From contig NZ_CP115463.1 in NCBI RefSeq assembly GCF_027912495.1, forward strand, positions 3,608,501 through 3,672,500: a stretch of 64,000 bases of DNA, written 5' to 3'. A program made the position numbers and the translations under genes. The DNA is from Caulobacter sp. NIBR1757 (lineage in GTDB: Bacteria; Pseudomonadota; Alphaproteobacteria; Caulobacterales; Caulobacteraceae). This document shows, in pieces, positions 37,905 to 45,244 of the stretch (positions are counted from its first letter, which is position 1; each line of letters opens with the position of its first letter). A model generated the notes under the pieces. The model had not been told where the DNA came from. It saw only the letters and a list, made by a program, of their open reading frames with translations, and searched no databases.

Positions 37905-39399
37905 GGTCTTGCAGGTCCAGGAGCGGCACGGTGTCGCCGAGATAGGTCGGGGTGCCCGTGAAGATGCCGCTGAACTGGGTCAGCGGCGGTCCGACCGAGA
38001 CGCCGCCAGCCGAGAGCCTGAACTCGCGGATGCTGTGCTCATGACTGCCGCTGCGCTTCTTCACCACCGACAGGGCGCGGCGCACGACACCGGCATGCTC
38101 GAAGTAGCGCACCATGATCACCGCATCGCTGAGGTAGCTGATGTCGAGCGGCGTCTCCATGGGCCCGACCAGGCCGTGCTGGGCCAGGACAAGGATGGTC
38201 AGAACCCCCTGCTGGGCCAGGTAGCTGAGCAGTTCGTGCATCTGCAGGATCAGGAAGCGCCCGTCCGGCATGGCGTTGAGATAGCCGTTCAGGCTGTCGA
38301 TGATGACGACGCGGGCGCCGCCCTCCTCGACGCTGCGGATGACGTTGGCGGCGAACTCGCCGGGCGACATCTCGGCCGGGTCGATCTGCTGGTAGCGGAT
38401 CAGGCCGCTGTCGAGTTTCTCCTCCAGCGGCAGGCCCAGGGTCCTGGCCCGGGCCTCCAGCGTGCCGCGTCCCTCGTCGAAGGCGAAGTAGACGGCATGC
38501 TCGCCCCGACTGGCGGCGGCGATGGCGTAGCTCAGGGCGATCGAAGACTTGCCGACCCCGGCGGACCCGACCAGCAGGGCATTGGTGCCCCGCTCCAGTC
38601 CGCCGCCCAGCATCCTGTCGAGTTCGGCGTTGCCGCTCGGGGTGAATTCGCCAAGGAAGGTCCTGTGGTGCTCGGCGGCGACCAGGCGCGGATAGATGGC
38701 CAGGCCGCCCTTGGCGATCTTGAAGTCGTGGAAGCCGCCCCGGAAGTTGATGCCGCGCATCTTGACCACCCGCAGCCGGCGCCGTTCGGCCCCGTACTCG
38801 ATGGCCAGCTGCTCGAGCAGCAGAACGCCGTGGCAGATGGAATGAAGCTGCAGGTCGTTTTCGTGGGCGGTCAGGTCATCGAGCAGGACGACGGTGCAGG
38901 CGCGGGTGGTGAAGAAGTGCTTCAGGGCCAGGATCTGGCGCCGATAGCGCAGGGAGCCCTGGGCGAGAAGGCGCAGTTCCGACAGGCTGTCGATGACCAG
39001 CCGGGTCGGGTTGAGGGCCTCGACCCGCTCGAAGATCAGCTTGGTGGTTTCGCTGAGCTCGACCTCGGCCGGGTGCAGCACGGTCAGCTCGCGCTCGGGA
39101 TCGAGAACGTTCTCCGGCGGAACCAGCTCGAAGACATCGATGCCGTCGAGGCTCCAGCCATGACGGCGGGCGACAAGGTCCAGCTCGCGGCGGGTTTCCG
39201 ACAGGCTGATGTAGAGGACGCGCTCGCCCTGGCGTACGCCCTCCATCAGGAACTGCAGGGCGATGGTTGTCTTGCCGGTGCCGGGACGGCCCTCGTAGAG
39301 ATACATCCGGTCGGCATCGAGACCGCCCATCAGAATCTCGTCGAGACCGGAATTGCCGGTCGAAATCCTCGCCGGATCCTCCGGATGCGTTGTCTTCAT
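37891..39399 (-). CDS. KaiC-like double-domain ATPase
   Basis: This 502-residue RecA-type ATPase has two KaiC domains. Walker A of domain 1 is GRPGTGKTT (37-45) and of domain 2 GSAGVGKSS (278-286). The glutamate motifs are SETRREL and AFDEGRG. At the site of the KaiC phosphorylation pair (Ser-Thr), domain 2 has DISYLSD, so Ser421 is kept and the Thr is Tyr. KaiC homologues without KaiA or KaiB occur in many heterotrophs and often pair with histidine kinases, as here. ATG 39399 has GGAGGG upstream. A longer TTG start is less likely. Confidence 0.88.
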   Translation of the reverse strand: MKTTHPEDPARISTGNSGLDEILMGGLDADRMYLYEGRPGTGKTTIALQFLMEGVRQGERVLYISLSETRRELDLVARRHGWSLDGIDVFELVPPENVLDPERELTVLHPAEVELSETTKLIFERVEALNPTRLVIDSLSELRLLAQGSLRYRRQILALKHFFTTRACTVVLLDDLTAHENDLQLHSICHGVLLLEQLAIEYGAERRRLRVVKMRGINFRGGFHDFKIAKGGLAIYPRLVAAEHHRTFLGEFTPSGNAELDRMLGGGLERGTNALLVGSAGVGKSSIALSYAIAAASRGEHAVYFAFDEGRGTLEARARTLGLPLEEKLDSGLIRYQQIDPAEMSPGEFAANVIRSVEEGGARVVIIDSLNGYLNAMPDGRFLILQMHELLSYLAQQGVLTILVLAQHGLVGPMETPLDISYLSDAVIMVRYFEHAGVVRRALSVVKKRSGSHEHSIREFRLSAGGVSVGPPLTQFSGIFTGTPTYLGDTVPLLDLQDHEQR

Positions 39400-39513
39400 G
39401 GTTGGAAAAAGCCCTCCACCTTGTGGAGTTCCATCCAAACTCCCCCTGGCTGGCTGAACGCGAGAACCCGATCCGGGTTGCAGCAGTCAGGAGGATGCTT
39501 GCCCCGCCCTGGA

Positions 39514-39807
39514 TCAGGCCAGTTCTGCGACGCCTTCTTCTTCCTCTTCCTCGTCCTCTTCCTCTTCGACAACGACCTCTTCGACGGCCGCCTTGCGCTT
39601 GATCGGGCCGCGCGCCTTGCGGGCCGCCGACAGGGCCGCGGACTTGGCGGCGGCGCGGGTTTCGGCCTCGGCCTCCAAGGCGGGGAGGATCTCGGCGGCG
39701 GCCGCCTTGCGGGCGGCGTGATCGCCCTCGCTGAGCCGGCGGGCATTGGCCAGCAGGTTGTTCACCTCGGCGTCGGTCAGGCCGGGCAGGCGGTCGAGAA
39801 GGGTCAT
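39514..39807 (-). CDS. Small acidic-tail protein, unknown
   Basis: This 97-residue protein starts at ATG 39807 (MTLLDRLPGLTDAEVNNLLANA). The N-terminal half is helical and Ala-rich, and a basic stretch (RKARGPIKRK) precedes a very acidic tail (EEEEDEEEEEE). There is no signal peptide. A role in binding nucleic acid or protein is possible but unsupported. The gene is upstream of kaiC on the same strand, 114 bases away, and divergent from cspA. No family was recognised. Confidence 0.72.
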   Translation of the reverse strand: MTLLDRLPGLTDAEVNNLLANARRLSEGDHAARKAAAAEILPALEAEAETRAAAKSAALSAARKARGPIKRKAAVEEVVVEEEEDEEEEEEGVAELA

Positions 39808-39989
39808 TGAAGGCTCCGATGGCGGGCAGGATTCGCCGTTCACCGACAAAACGCCTGAAAGTCATATCGGGATGCTTATGGGCCAATACGAGCCCCGAAA
39901 GAACAGTTGCCGAGAATTTCCTTGCGGAAACCTCGGAGACCTGTCAGTTTTGGGTCATCGAATTCGTCTCGGTTCGGCTGAACATCCAT

Positions 39990-40006
39990 GTTTCACTCAG
40001 TGAAAC
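39990..40006. promoter_or_regulatory. parS-like palindrome with widened centre, cspA leader
   Basis: GTTTCACTCAGTGAAAC is a perfect inverted repeat with arms GTTTCAC/GTGAAAC and a central TCA. The arms equal those of ParB sites (TGTTTCACGTGAAACA), but three bases separate them. It lies about 90 bases before the cspA start. It could be an operator or an RNA hairpin in the cold-shock leader. Confidence 0.5.
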
Positions 40007-40093
40007 GCCCGGACCTGCCCCCAACCTTCTCGAACTTGATCACCCGCGCGACACGCGTGCGGGCGAGAAAACATGAACTAAGGACTACCCAAT

Positions 40094-40300
40094 ATGTCTA
40101 CCGGCACCGTCAAGTGGTTCAACGGAACCAAAGGCTTCGGCTTCATCCAACCCGATGAAGGTGGCGCTGACGTCTTCGTGCACATCTCGGCCGTCGAGCG
40201 CGCGGGTCTCCGCGGCCTCGAAGAAGGTCAAAAGATCACGTACGAACTCGAGAAGGACAAGCGCAGCGGCAAGATGTCCGCTGGCAACCTCCAGGCTTAA
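40094..40300 (+). CDS. cspA: Cold-shock protein (CspA family)
   Basis: This 68-residue single cold-shock domain binds single-stranded RNA and DNA and melts RNA structure. RNP1 (KGFGFIQP) and RNP2 (VFVHIS) are intact. TAAGGA lies 9 bases before ATG 40094. The roughly 286-base upstream gap suggests a long structured leader, usual for cold-shock genes, with an imperfect CCCGCGCG/CGCGTGCGGG stem near 40045-40067. A strong terminator follows. Confidence 0.95.
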   Translation: MSTGTVKWFNGTKGFGFIQPDEGGADVFVHISAVERAGLRGLEEGQKITYELEKDKRSGKMSAGNLQA

Positions 40301-40326
40301 TCAGCCTCTCAGGTTTGACCAACGAG

Positions 40327-40359
40327 AAGGGCCGGCTCCGCGAGGAGCCGGCCCTTTTT
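40327..40359 (+). terminator. Rho-independent terminator of cspA
   Basis: A 13-base perfect stem (AAGGGCCGGCTCC / GGAGCCGGCCCTT) has a GCGA tetraloop and is followed by TTT. It starts 27 bases after the cspA stop. This is the clearest intrinsic terminator in the window. Confidence 0.92.
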
Positions 40360-40378
40360 CGTTGCCTGCGAAGGCTGG

Positions 40379-40717
40379 CTAGCCGCGAACGGCCATCGTC
40401 GCCTTGGCGGCCATCGGTGGCGTGCGCAGGATGTCGGCGACCCGTTCCAGGAAGGCGCGCCGGCGGGCCATGGCCCCCTCGACGTCCTGCATCTCTCGAA
40501 CCACCCGGCTGCTGGTGCGCAGCGATTCCTCGACCAGGCGGTCGGCGACCGCCGGCAGATGTCCGTCACCCTTGCGCGCATCCATCAGGGCGGCGTGGCT
40601 GCGGGCTTCACCGATCCGCTTCTGGACCAGGGCCTCGACCTCGACTCCGGCCTCGGCCCGGGCGGCCAGGCTGGCGAAGTCGTTGGCGTAGAGGCGGATG
40701 AATCCTTCCTCGATCAT
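40379..40717 (-). CDS. Hypothetical helical protein
   Basis: This 112-residue protein starts at ATG 40717 (MIEEGFIRLYANDFASLAARAEAG), with GGAG upstream. It is strongly helical and charged, with no signal peptide or membrane segment. It lies between cspA (convergent) and the acyl ligase fusion upstream on the same strand, 140 bases away. No family was recognised and no link to polyene synthesis is evident. Confidence 0.65.
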   Translation of the reverse strand: MIEEGFIRLYANDFASLAARAEAGVEVEALVQKRIGEARSHAALMDARKGDGHLPAVADRLVEESLRTSSRVVREMQDVEGAMARRRAFLERVADILRTPPMAAKATMAVRG

Positions 40718-40857
40718 GATGTCTCCTGTCTGGGGGCTTGGGAGTACGCGGCGCGTCGCCGTCTCTCTCAGCCGCCGGCGCCCAGGGGGTCTTGGCCAGC
40801 GATGCGGCAACCATAGCCGCAATGGCCCGAAAAGTCACCCGCCGATGGCAGCGGTCC

Positions 40858-42486
40858 CTAGCCGACGCTGCCGGACGAGGCCTCGCCGCCGTTGGCGCGC
40901 AGCCAGCGGAAGCTCAAGCGGCCCTTGTCGCGGTCGGCGGTCAGGGTCAGGTCCAGGGTCTCGCCGGGGCGGATGATGTCCTTGAACTTCACCCGGTTGA
41001 GATCGACGCCCTCGGGGGCCCAGCCCAGCACCTCGCGCGACAGCAACACCGCCATATGCACCTGGCTGATGCCGGGCAGGATCGGCTCGCCCGGGAAGTG
41101 GCCCTGGAACCAGGCCAGGGTCGGCGGCAGGGTCATACGCAGCAGGACGACGTCATCCGCGCGGGACACCACCTCATAGGGCGGCAGGCGCGGCGCGTCG
41201 AAGAGGGCGCGGAGGTCGCTCAAGCGGCGTTTTCCCTGGGCGTCGGTGGGCAGGCGATCGACGAACCGCCAATGTTTAGGCCGTTCGATCGGCTCCAGTC
41301 TATCGGCCAAGGCGGCGCGAAGATGGCGCCCCAGCCGGAAGGCGCCGTCGGCGTCGAGGGCCGCCTGGCCGGCGGGGCTCAGGGCGACGACGGCGGCCAG
41401 CGCGCCCTTGCGGTCCGGCAGGATCAGGGCCGAGGCCTCGACGGCGTGTGGCAGGGCGGCCAGGGCCTCTTCCACCCGCGTCAGGGAGACGCGCTTGCCG
41501 TCGACCTTCTCCATGCGGTCGGCGCGGCCGAGCAGGCGGAAGCGGCCGTCGGCCAGAAGCTCCATGCGGTCGCCCATGGCGAAAGGGGCGCCGTCGTCGA
41601 GATAGGGGGTCAGGACGGTCAGCGCGCCCTCGGCGTCGGGGGCGACGGTGACGACGCTAAACGGCCTCCAGGGTTCGTCGCCGGCGCTCTGGCGGCGCCA
41701 GGCGACGCCGCCGGTCTCGGTGCTGCCCAGCACCTCGGTGACCGGCCGGCCGAAGGCGGCGGTGCAGATGAGGGCGGCGGGCGTCTGCAACAGCTGGCCG
41801 GAGGAGAAGATCAGGCCGGGCGACTGGGCGGCCAGATCCATGGCCGGCGGCAGGCGGGTGAGGTGGGCCGGGCTGGAGATCAGGGTGACGCCGGCGCCGA
41901 GCCGCCCCTCCAGGTTCTCCCAGTATTCGGCCGCGCGGTCGGCGCTGGGCCGCCCGGCCATCACCGGCCAGACGATGCGATAGATCAGGCCGTAGATGTG
42001 TTGATGGGACACCGTGGCCTGCACCGCGCCGGCCTCGGCCCCGAAGACGTCCTCCAGGGCCCGGGCCTCGGTTTCCAGCTGGGCGAGGCGGCGTTCGATG
42101 CGCTTGGGCACGCCGGTCGAGCCGGAGGTGAAGAAGGTGAGGGCGACGTCCGGCGCGGCCTCGCCGAGGGTCGCGTCCGTTTCGGTCGAGAGGACCATCG
42201 AGGCGTCGTCGAGCAGGACGGCGTTCAGGCCGCCGACCTCGGCCAGGTAGGAGGCCTGGGTGTGGGCCGGCAGCACCAGGGCCTTGCGCGCGACGGCGGC
42301 GGCCAGCAGGGCGGCGGCGAACAGGGCGGCAGAGGCGGTATGCAGGAACAGCGGGCCCTCGCCGGCCATTCTCGGAACTAGGGCGGCTGCGGTGGCGCGA
42401 ATCTGGCCGGCGGTGATGTCGCGCTCGCCGGGAAACAGCACGCGGTCAGCCGGAGCCGTCAGCAGCGCCTCGGTAAAGGCTTTCAC
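40858..42486 (-). CDS. Acyl ligase (AMP-forming) fused to hotdog dehydratase
   Basis: This 542-residue two-domain protein is the last gene of the coupled minus-strand arm. The adenylating domain (about 1-425) has the P-loop FFTSGSTGVPKR and a GRADRMEKVDGKRVSL hinge, and it probably activates the aryl starter for ACP loading. The C-terminal hotdog domain (about 430-542) carries AWFQGHFPGEPILPG, a FabA/FabZ-type motif with His. In E. coli-type clusters these functions are thought to be separate proteins (ApeH and ApeI). A hairpin lies just upstream. Confidence 0.88.
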   Translation of the reverse strand: MKAFTEALLTAPADRVLFPGERDITAGQIRATAAALVPRMAGEGPLFLHTASAALFAAALLAAAVARKALVLPAHTQASYLAEVGGLNAVLLDDASMVLSTETDATLGEAAPDVALTFFTSGSTGVPKRIERRLAQLETEARALEDVFGAEAGAVQATVSHQHIYGLIYRIVWPVMAGRPSADRAAEYWENLEGRLGAGVTLISSPAHLTRLPPAMDLAAQSPGLIFSSGQLLQTPAALICTAAFGRPVTEVLGSTETGGVAWRRQSAGDEPWRPFSVVTVAPDAEGALTVLTPYLDDGAPFAMGDRMELLADGRFRLLGRADRMEKVDGKRVSLTRVEEALAALPHAVEASALILPDRKGALAAVVALSPAGQAALDADGAFRLGRHLRAALADRLEPIERPKHWRFVDRLPTDAQGKRRLSDLRALFDAPRLPPYEVVSRADDVVLLRMTLPPTLAWFQGHFPGEPILPGISQVHMAVLLSREVLGWAPEGVDLNRVKFKDIIRPGETLDLTLTADRDKGRLSFRWLRANGGEASSGSVG

Positions 42487-42491
42487 GAATC

Positions 42492-42516
42492 CCTTCTCCC
42501 GCTTGTCGGGAGAAGG
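42492..42516 (-). promoter_or_regulatory. Hairpin inside the minus-strand polyene operon
   Basis: CCTTCTCCCG / CGGGAGAAGG with a 5-base loop sits in the 46-base gap between the membrane protein gene and the ligase fusion. Every other junction in this arm overlaps. It may tune ligase expression by attenuation or stabilise RNA ends. Confidence 0.45.
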
Positions 42517-42532
42517 ACCGCACCTTCTCTAG

Positions 42533-43147
42533 TCATGCCGCCTCTCGGGCCCGCACGAATTTCCGCACCAACAGTTCCCCGCCGAACAACGCCCCCATCA
42601 ACAGGTAGGCCACAAACCCATTATAGGCGGTCCACACCTCCAGGCTCGCGTAAAGCGCCGTCCACAGAGCAACAAGCCCGTTCAGCAACAGGAACACGCA
42701 CCAGACCATGGTCACCTTGCGGGTATAGCGCACGCCGGCCTCGGGCAGGTCGGGTTCGGCGATGCGGGCCAGGCGCTCGATCATGCTCTGGCCTTTGAAC
42801 AGGCTGGCCGCGAAGGCCGCCAGCATCGCGCCGTTCATGAACACCGGATAGAAGCGCACCGCCCGGTGGGCGTCCCAGATCATCATCAGGCCCATCAGCA
42901 GGGCCACGACCAGCGGGGCCAGGGCCATGCCCAGCGGCACGCCCTTGCCCCAGCCGAAGGCGACCCGCAGCACCAGCAACAGGCACAGGGCCGCGACCAC
43001 CGGGATGGGCCCGATGGCCTTGACCGCGAACAGCGCGATGAACGGGTAGAGCAGCGTCACCGCCGCCAGGGCGACGGTGGCCAGGTCCGGGCGCCGCCTG
43101 GCGGATACGCCCGCCCTGCTGTCAGCCCCCGCCTTCCCTTCAGCCAT
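42533..43147 (-). CDS. Multi-pass membrane protein of aryl polyene clusters (COG4648-like)
   Basis: This 204-residue protein has about five to six helices (for example VALAAVTLLYPFIALFAV, VALLMGLMMIW, MVWCVFLLLNGLVALWTALYA) and a charged N-terminus. Proteins of this size and pattern are conserved between ACP and ligase genes of aryl polyene clusters (ApeG-like). The biochemical role is unknown. It overlaps the upstream ACP gene by 8 bases. Confidence 0.8.
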   Translation of the reverse strand: MAEGKAGADSRAGVSARRRPDLATVALAAVTLLYPFIALFAVKAIGPIPVVAALCLLLVLRVAFGWGKGVPLGMALAPLVVALLMGLMMIWDAHRAVRFYPVFMNGAMLAAFAASLFKGQSMIERLARIAEPDLPEAGVRYTRKVTMVWCVFLLLNGLVALWTALYASLEVWTAYNGFVAYLLMGALFGGELLVRKFVRAREAA

Positions 43148-43388
43148 TGGCCGAGAGTTGTTCCGTCACGTCGAGCACGTCGTTGATCGTGCGCACCGAC
43201 TTGAACTGCTCGGGCGTCACCTTCTTGCCGGTGATTTCCTGCAGCTTCACCATCAGGTCGACGGCGTCGATGCTGTCCAGGCCGAGGTTCTCGACCAGGT
43301 CGGCGTCGGGGCTCAACTCATGCTCGGGGACCTCGAAGGTCTCGACGAGGAAGTCGGCGATCTCTTTGTAAACGGCCTGTCTGTCCAT
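43140..43388 (-). CDS. Acyl carrier protein, first of pair by position
   Basis: This 82-residue ACP has the phosphopantetheine site Ser39 in LGLDSIDAVDL. It carries the starter or the growing polyene. ATG 43388 with GGAGGGG just upstream was preferred to the GTG at 43403, which overlaps the other ACP's stop. The adjacent ACP is more divergent, which suggests that the two have distinct tasks, as ApeE and ApeF are thought to have. Confidence 0.92.
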   Translation of the reverse strand: MDRQAVYKEIADFLVETFEVPEHELSPDADLVENLGLDSIDAVDLMVKLQEITGKKVTPEQFKSVRTINDVLDVTEQLSANG

Positions 43389-43399
43389 TTTCCCCTCCG

Positions 43400-43666
43400 T
43401 CACGCAGCGGCTTGCTGCGCGGCGACGAACTCGGCAAGCGACCGGACCGACTGGAAGTGGGCGCGCGTCGTCTTGTCTTCGGCATTGATCTTGATGCCGT
43501 ACTTCTTCTGGACGCCGACGCCAATCTCCAGCGCGTCGATCGAGTCGAGGGCCAGGCCGGAATCGCCGAACAGGTTTTCCTCCGCGTCGATATCGCCGGG
43601 ACTGACATCCTCGAGGTTGAGGACATCGATGATCATCAGCTTGATGTCGTATTCCAGGTCGCTCAT
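43400..43666 (-). CDS. Acyl carrier protein, second of pair by position
   Basis: This 88-residue ACP has Ser42 in LALDSIDALEI. It has a longer N-terminus (MSDLEYDIKLMIIDVLNLED) than its partner. It follows the acyltransferase gene by ATGA overlap and is upstream of the other ACP. The PPTase at 19805 is the likely activating enzyme, though this is inferred. Confidence 0.92.
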   Translation of the reverse strand: MSDLEYDIKLMIIDVLNLEDVSPGDIDAEENLFGDSGLALDSIDALEIGVGVQKKYGIKINAEDKTTRAHFQSVRSLAEFVAAQQAAA

Positions 43667-44442
43667 GCGCGCAGTTTCTCTTCCATCATCTCATCTACGC
43701 GAGTCACGAGGTGGCGCGCGGCGACTGGGAGCGGGTCTTGCCCCGCAAATTCAAAAACTTCAATGCGATCATGCACGGTCAGCGTCCAGTGCGGCCTGGT
43801 GACCGGAACGCGGTACCAAGGCACGCCCTTCTGCAGGTTGGGCGGCACGCAGGTGATGCTGACCAGCCGCACGGGCGCCCCAGCCTTGAGGGCGGCATAG
43901 GCGAAGCCCCGCTGCATGGCCCGGGGCTTGCCCGGAACCGTGCGCGAGCCTTCCGGGAAGATCACCACGTTGTTGCCCTCGCGCAGGGCCTGGGCGCAGT
44001 CTTCCAGCAGGCGCTCGGGATCGCCGAGGTTGGGGATGTAGCCGGCGGCGCGGACGACTCCGGCCATGAAGGGGTTGTTCCACACCCCGGCCTTCACCAC
44101 GCATTTGGTGCGCTGCATGAAGGCCATCATGAAGACGATGTCGAGCAGCGACGGATGGTTGGCGACCACCATCACCCCGTGGTCGCGCTTCAGTTCCTCC
44201 TCGCCGCGGCACTCGTAGGTCAGGGTGCCCATCAGCCGCATGATGCGGATGTAGAGCCGCCAGGTCCGCTGGACGATGATCTGGGCGATGCGCTGGCGCA
44301 GGTCCCTGGCATGGAAGCCGATGTTGATCAGCGGGAAGATGGCCAGGGCCATGGCCAAGCCGCCGACGCCGAACAGGACGAAGGAAATGCCGGTGGTCAC
44401 TACCCGGCCGCCGCGTTCGATCTTGCGCAGGATCGCCAGCAT
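43663..44442 (-). CDS. 1-acyl-glycerol-3-phosphate-type acyltransferase
   Basis: This 259-residue membrane-associated acyltransferase of the PlsC type has the HX4D motif NHPSLLD (His96, Asp101) and FPEGSRT. An N-terminal hydrophobic stretch anchors it. It may acylate a lipid or sugar carrier of the polyene, a task also open to the LpxL-like enzyme at 24197. It overlaps its neighbours at both ends (TGATG and ATGA). Confidence 0.87.
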   Translation of the reverse strand: MLAILRKIERGGRVVTTGISFVLFGVGGLAMALAIFPLINIGFHARDLRQRIAQIIVQRTWRLYIRIMRLMGTLTYECRGEEELKRDHGVMVVANHPSLLDIVFMMAFMQRTKCVVKAGVWNNPFMAGVVRAAGYIPNLGDPERLLEDCAQALREGNNVVIFPEGSRTVPGKPRAMQRGFAYAALKAGAPVRLVSITCVPPNLQKGVPWYRVPVTRPHWTLTVHDRIEVFEFAGQDPLPVAARHLVTRVDEMMEEKLRA

Positions 44443-45092
44443 CAGGCGGCCGCCCGCATGTCGGCGCTGACGGCGATGGCGCTGGCCCCGGCCTCCAGGG
44501 CTTCGATCAGGGCCAGGGCTCCCGCCCGGCCCCGGCCGGCCTCGGCGCCATCCTCGGCGGCGCCCAGAGCCAGCCGAACGGCCAAGGCGACGAAGGGAAC
44601 ACCGGGTTCGTGCTCGAACTCGGCGTAGATGCCGGTCATCGGCTGTTCGGCGTAGAACACCAGGACCTGGCTCGCCTCACCCGAAGACAGCCGCAGCCAG
44701 GCTTCCAGCAGGCCGGCCGCCAGGCTGGCGTCGCCGGCCGCAACGGCCGTGTGGCTCGACTTCTCCCCGACCACCTGGGCGGTCAGGCCGGGAGCGGCGT
44801 TGTGAACACAGGCCGAGAAGGACGAGGGTGAAAGCAGGTCAGCCGCGACGATGGCCTCGGACAGCTGCATGGCCGTCGCGACATCGCCGTACCGGGAAGC
44901 GAACACCAGCTCGCAGCCGGGCGCGGCGACGCCGACAGCGCTGCGGACGGCGGCCAGTGAGAATTTCGGCATCCTGCGGCGCAGACCCACGGGCACGGCG
45001 TCCGGTCCAGCGGCCCGTCCACGCACGGACTCGCCGGCCGCATCCGTAACGATGCCGCCCCAGTCCAAAACCGCCAGATTGGCGATACCCAT
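44442..45092 (-). CDS. Ketosynthase-like chain-length factor (ApeC-like)
   Basis: This 216-residue protein resembles the N-terminal part of a ketosynthase but lacks the second half and the two catalytic His. The region near SSFSACVHNAAPG has a Cys in roughly the KS position. It matches chain-length-factor-like proteins of aryl polyene clusters, which pair with a true KS. ATG 45092 was preferred over GTG 45101. It is the first gene of the minus-strand arm, so the promoter at 45175-45202 probably serves all six genes. Confidence 0.78.
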   Translation of the reverse strand: MGIANLAVLDWGGIVTDAAGESVRGRAAGPDAVPVGLRRRMPKFSLAAVRSAVGVAAPGCELVFASRYGDVATAMQLSEAIVAADLLSPSSFSACVHNAAPGLTAQVVGEKSSHTAVAAGDASLAAGLLEAWLRLSSGEASQVLVFYAEQPMTGIYAEFEHEPGVPFVALAVRLALGAAEDGAEAGRGRAGALALIEALEAGASAIAVSADMRAAA

Positions 45093-45174
45093 CAGCCCCA
45101 CTCACGCTCGGCGCCGAACAGTCACGCGTCCGACTCGCACCGTCCGGCGCGCCCCCTGCCCACCGTCGATTTTT

Positions 45175-45202
45175 ATCCTAAACCTAGCCCTGCACGGAGC
45201 AA
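45175..45202 (-). promoter_or_regulatory. Candidate promoter of the minus-strand polyene arm
   Basis: On the minus strand, TTGCTC (45202-45197), a 16-base spacer and TAGGAT (45180-45175) lie about 85 bases before the first gene. The match is fair. It was found by inspection only. Confidence 0.3.
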
Positions 45203-45244
45203 CCTATGAAAGGGGGCCCCGCATCGATCAACCGGCACTGTTGC

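Noticed and set aside
39990..40006. A true parS site
   Set aside because: The half-sites match but the 3-base insertion breaks the fixed geometry of ParB binding. Kept only as an observation.
36225..40300. A horizontally acquired island between the polyene arms
   Set aside because: No integrase, tRNA or flanking direct repeat was seen, and base composition looks like that of the neighbours.
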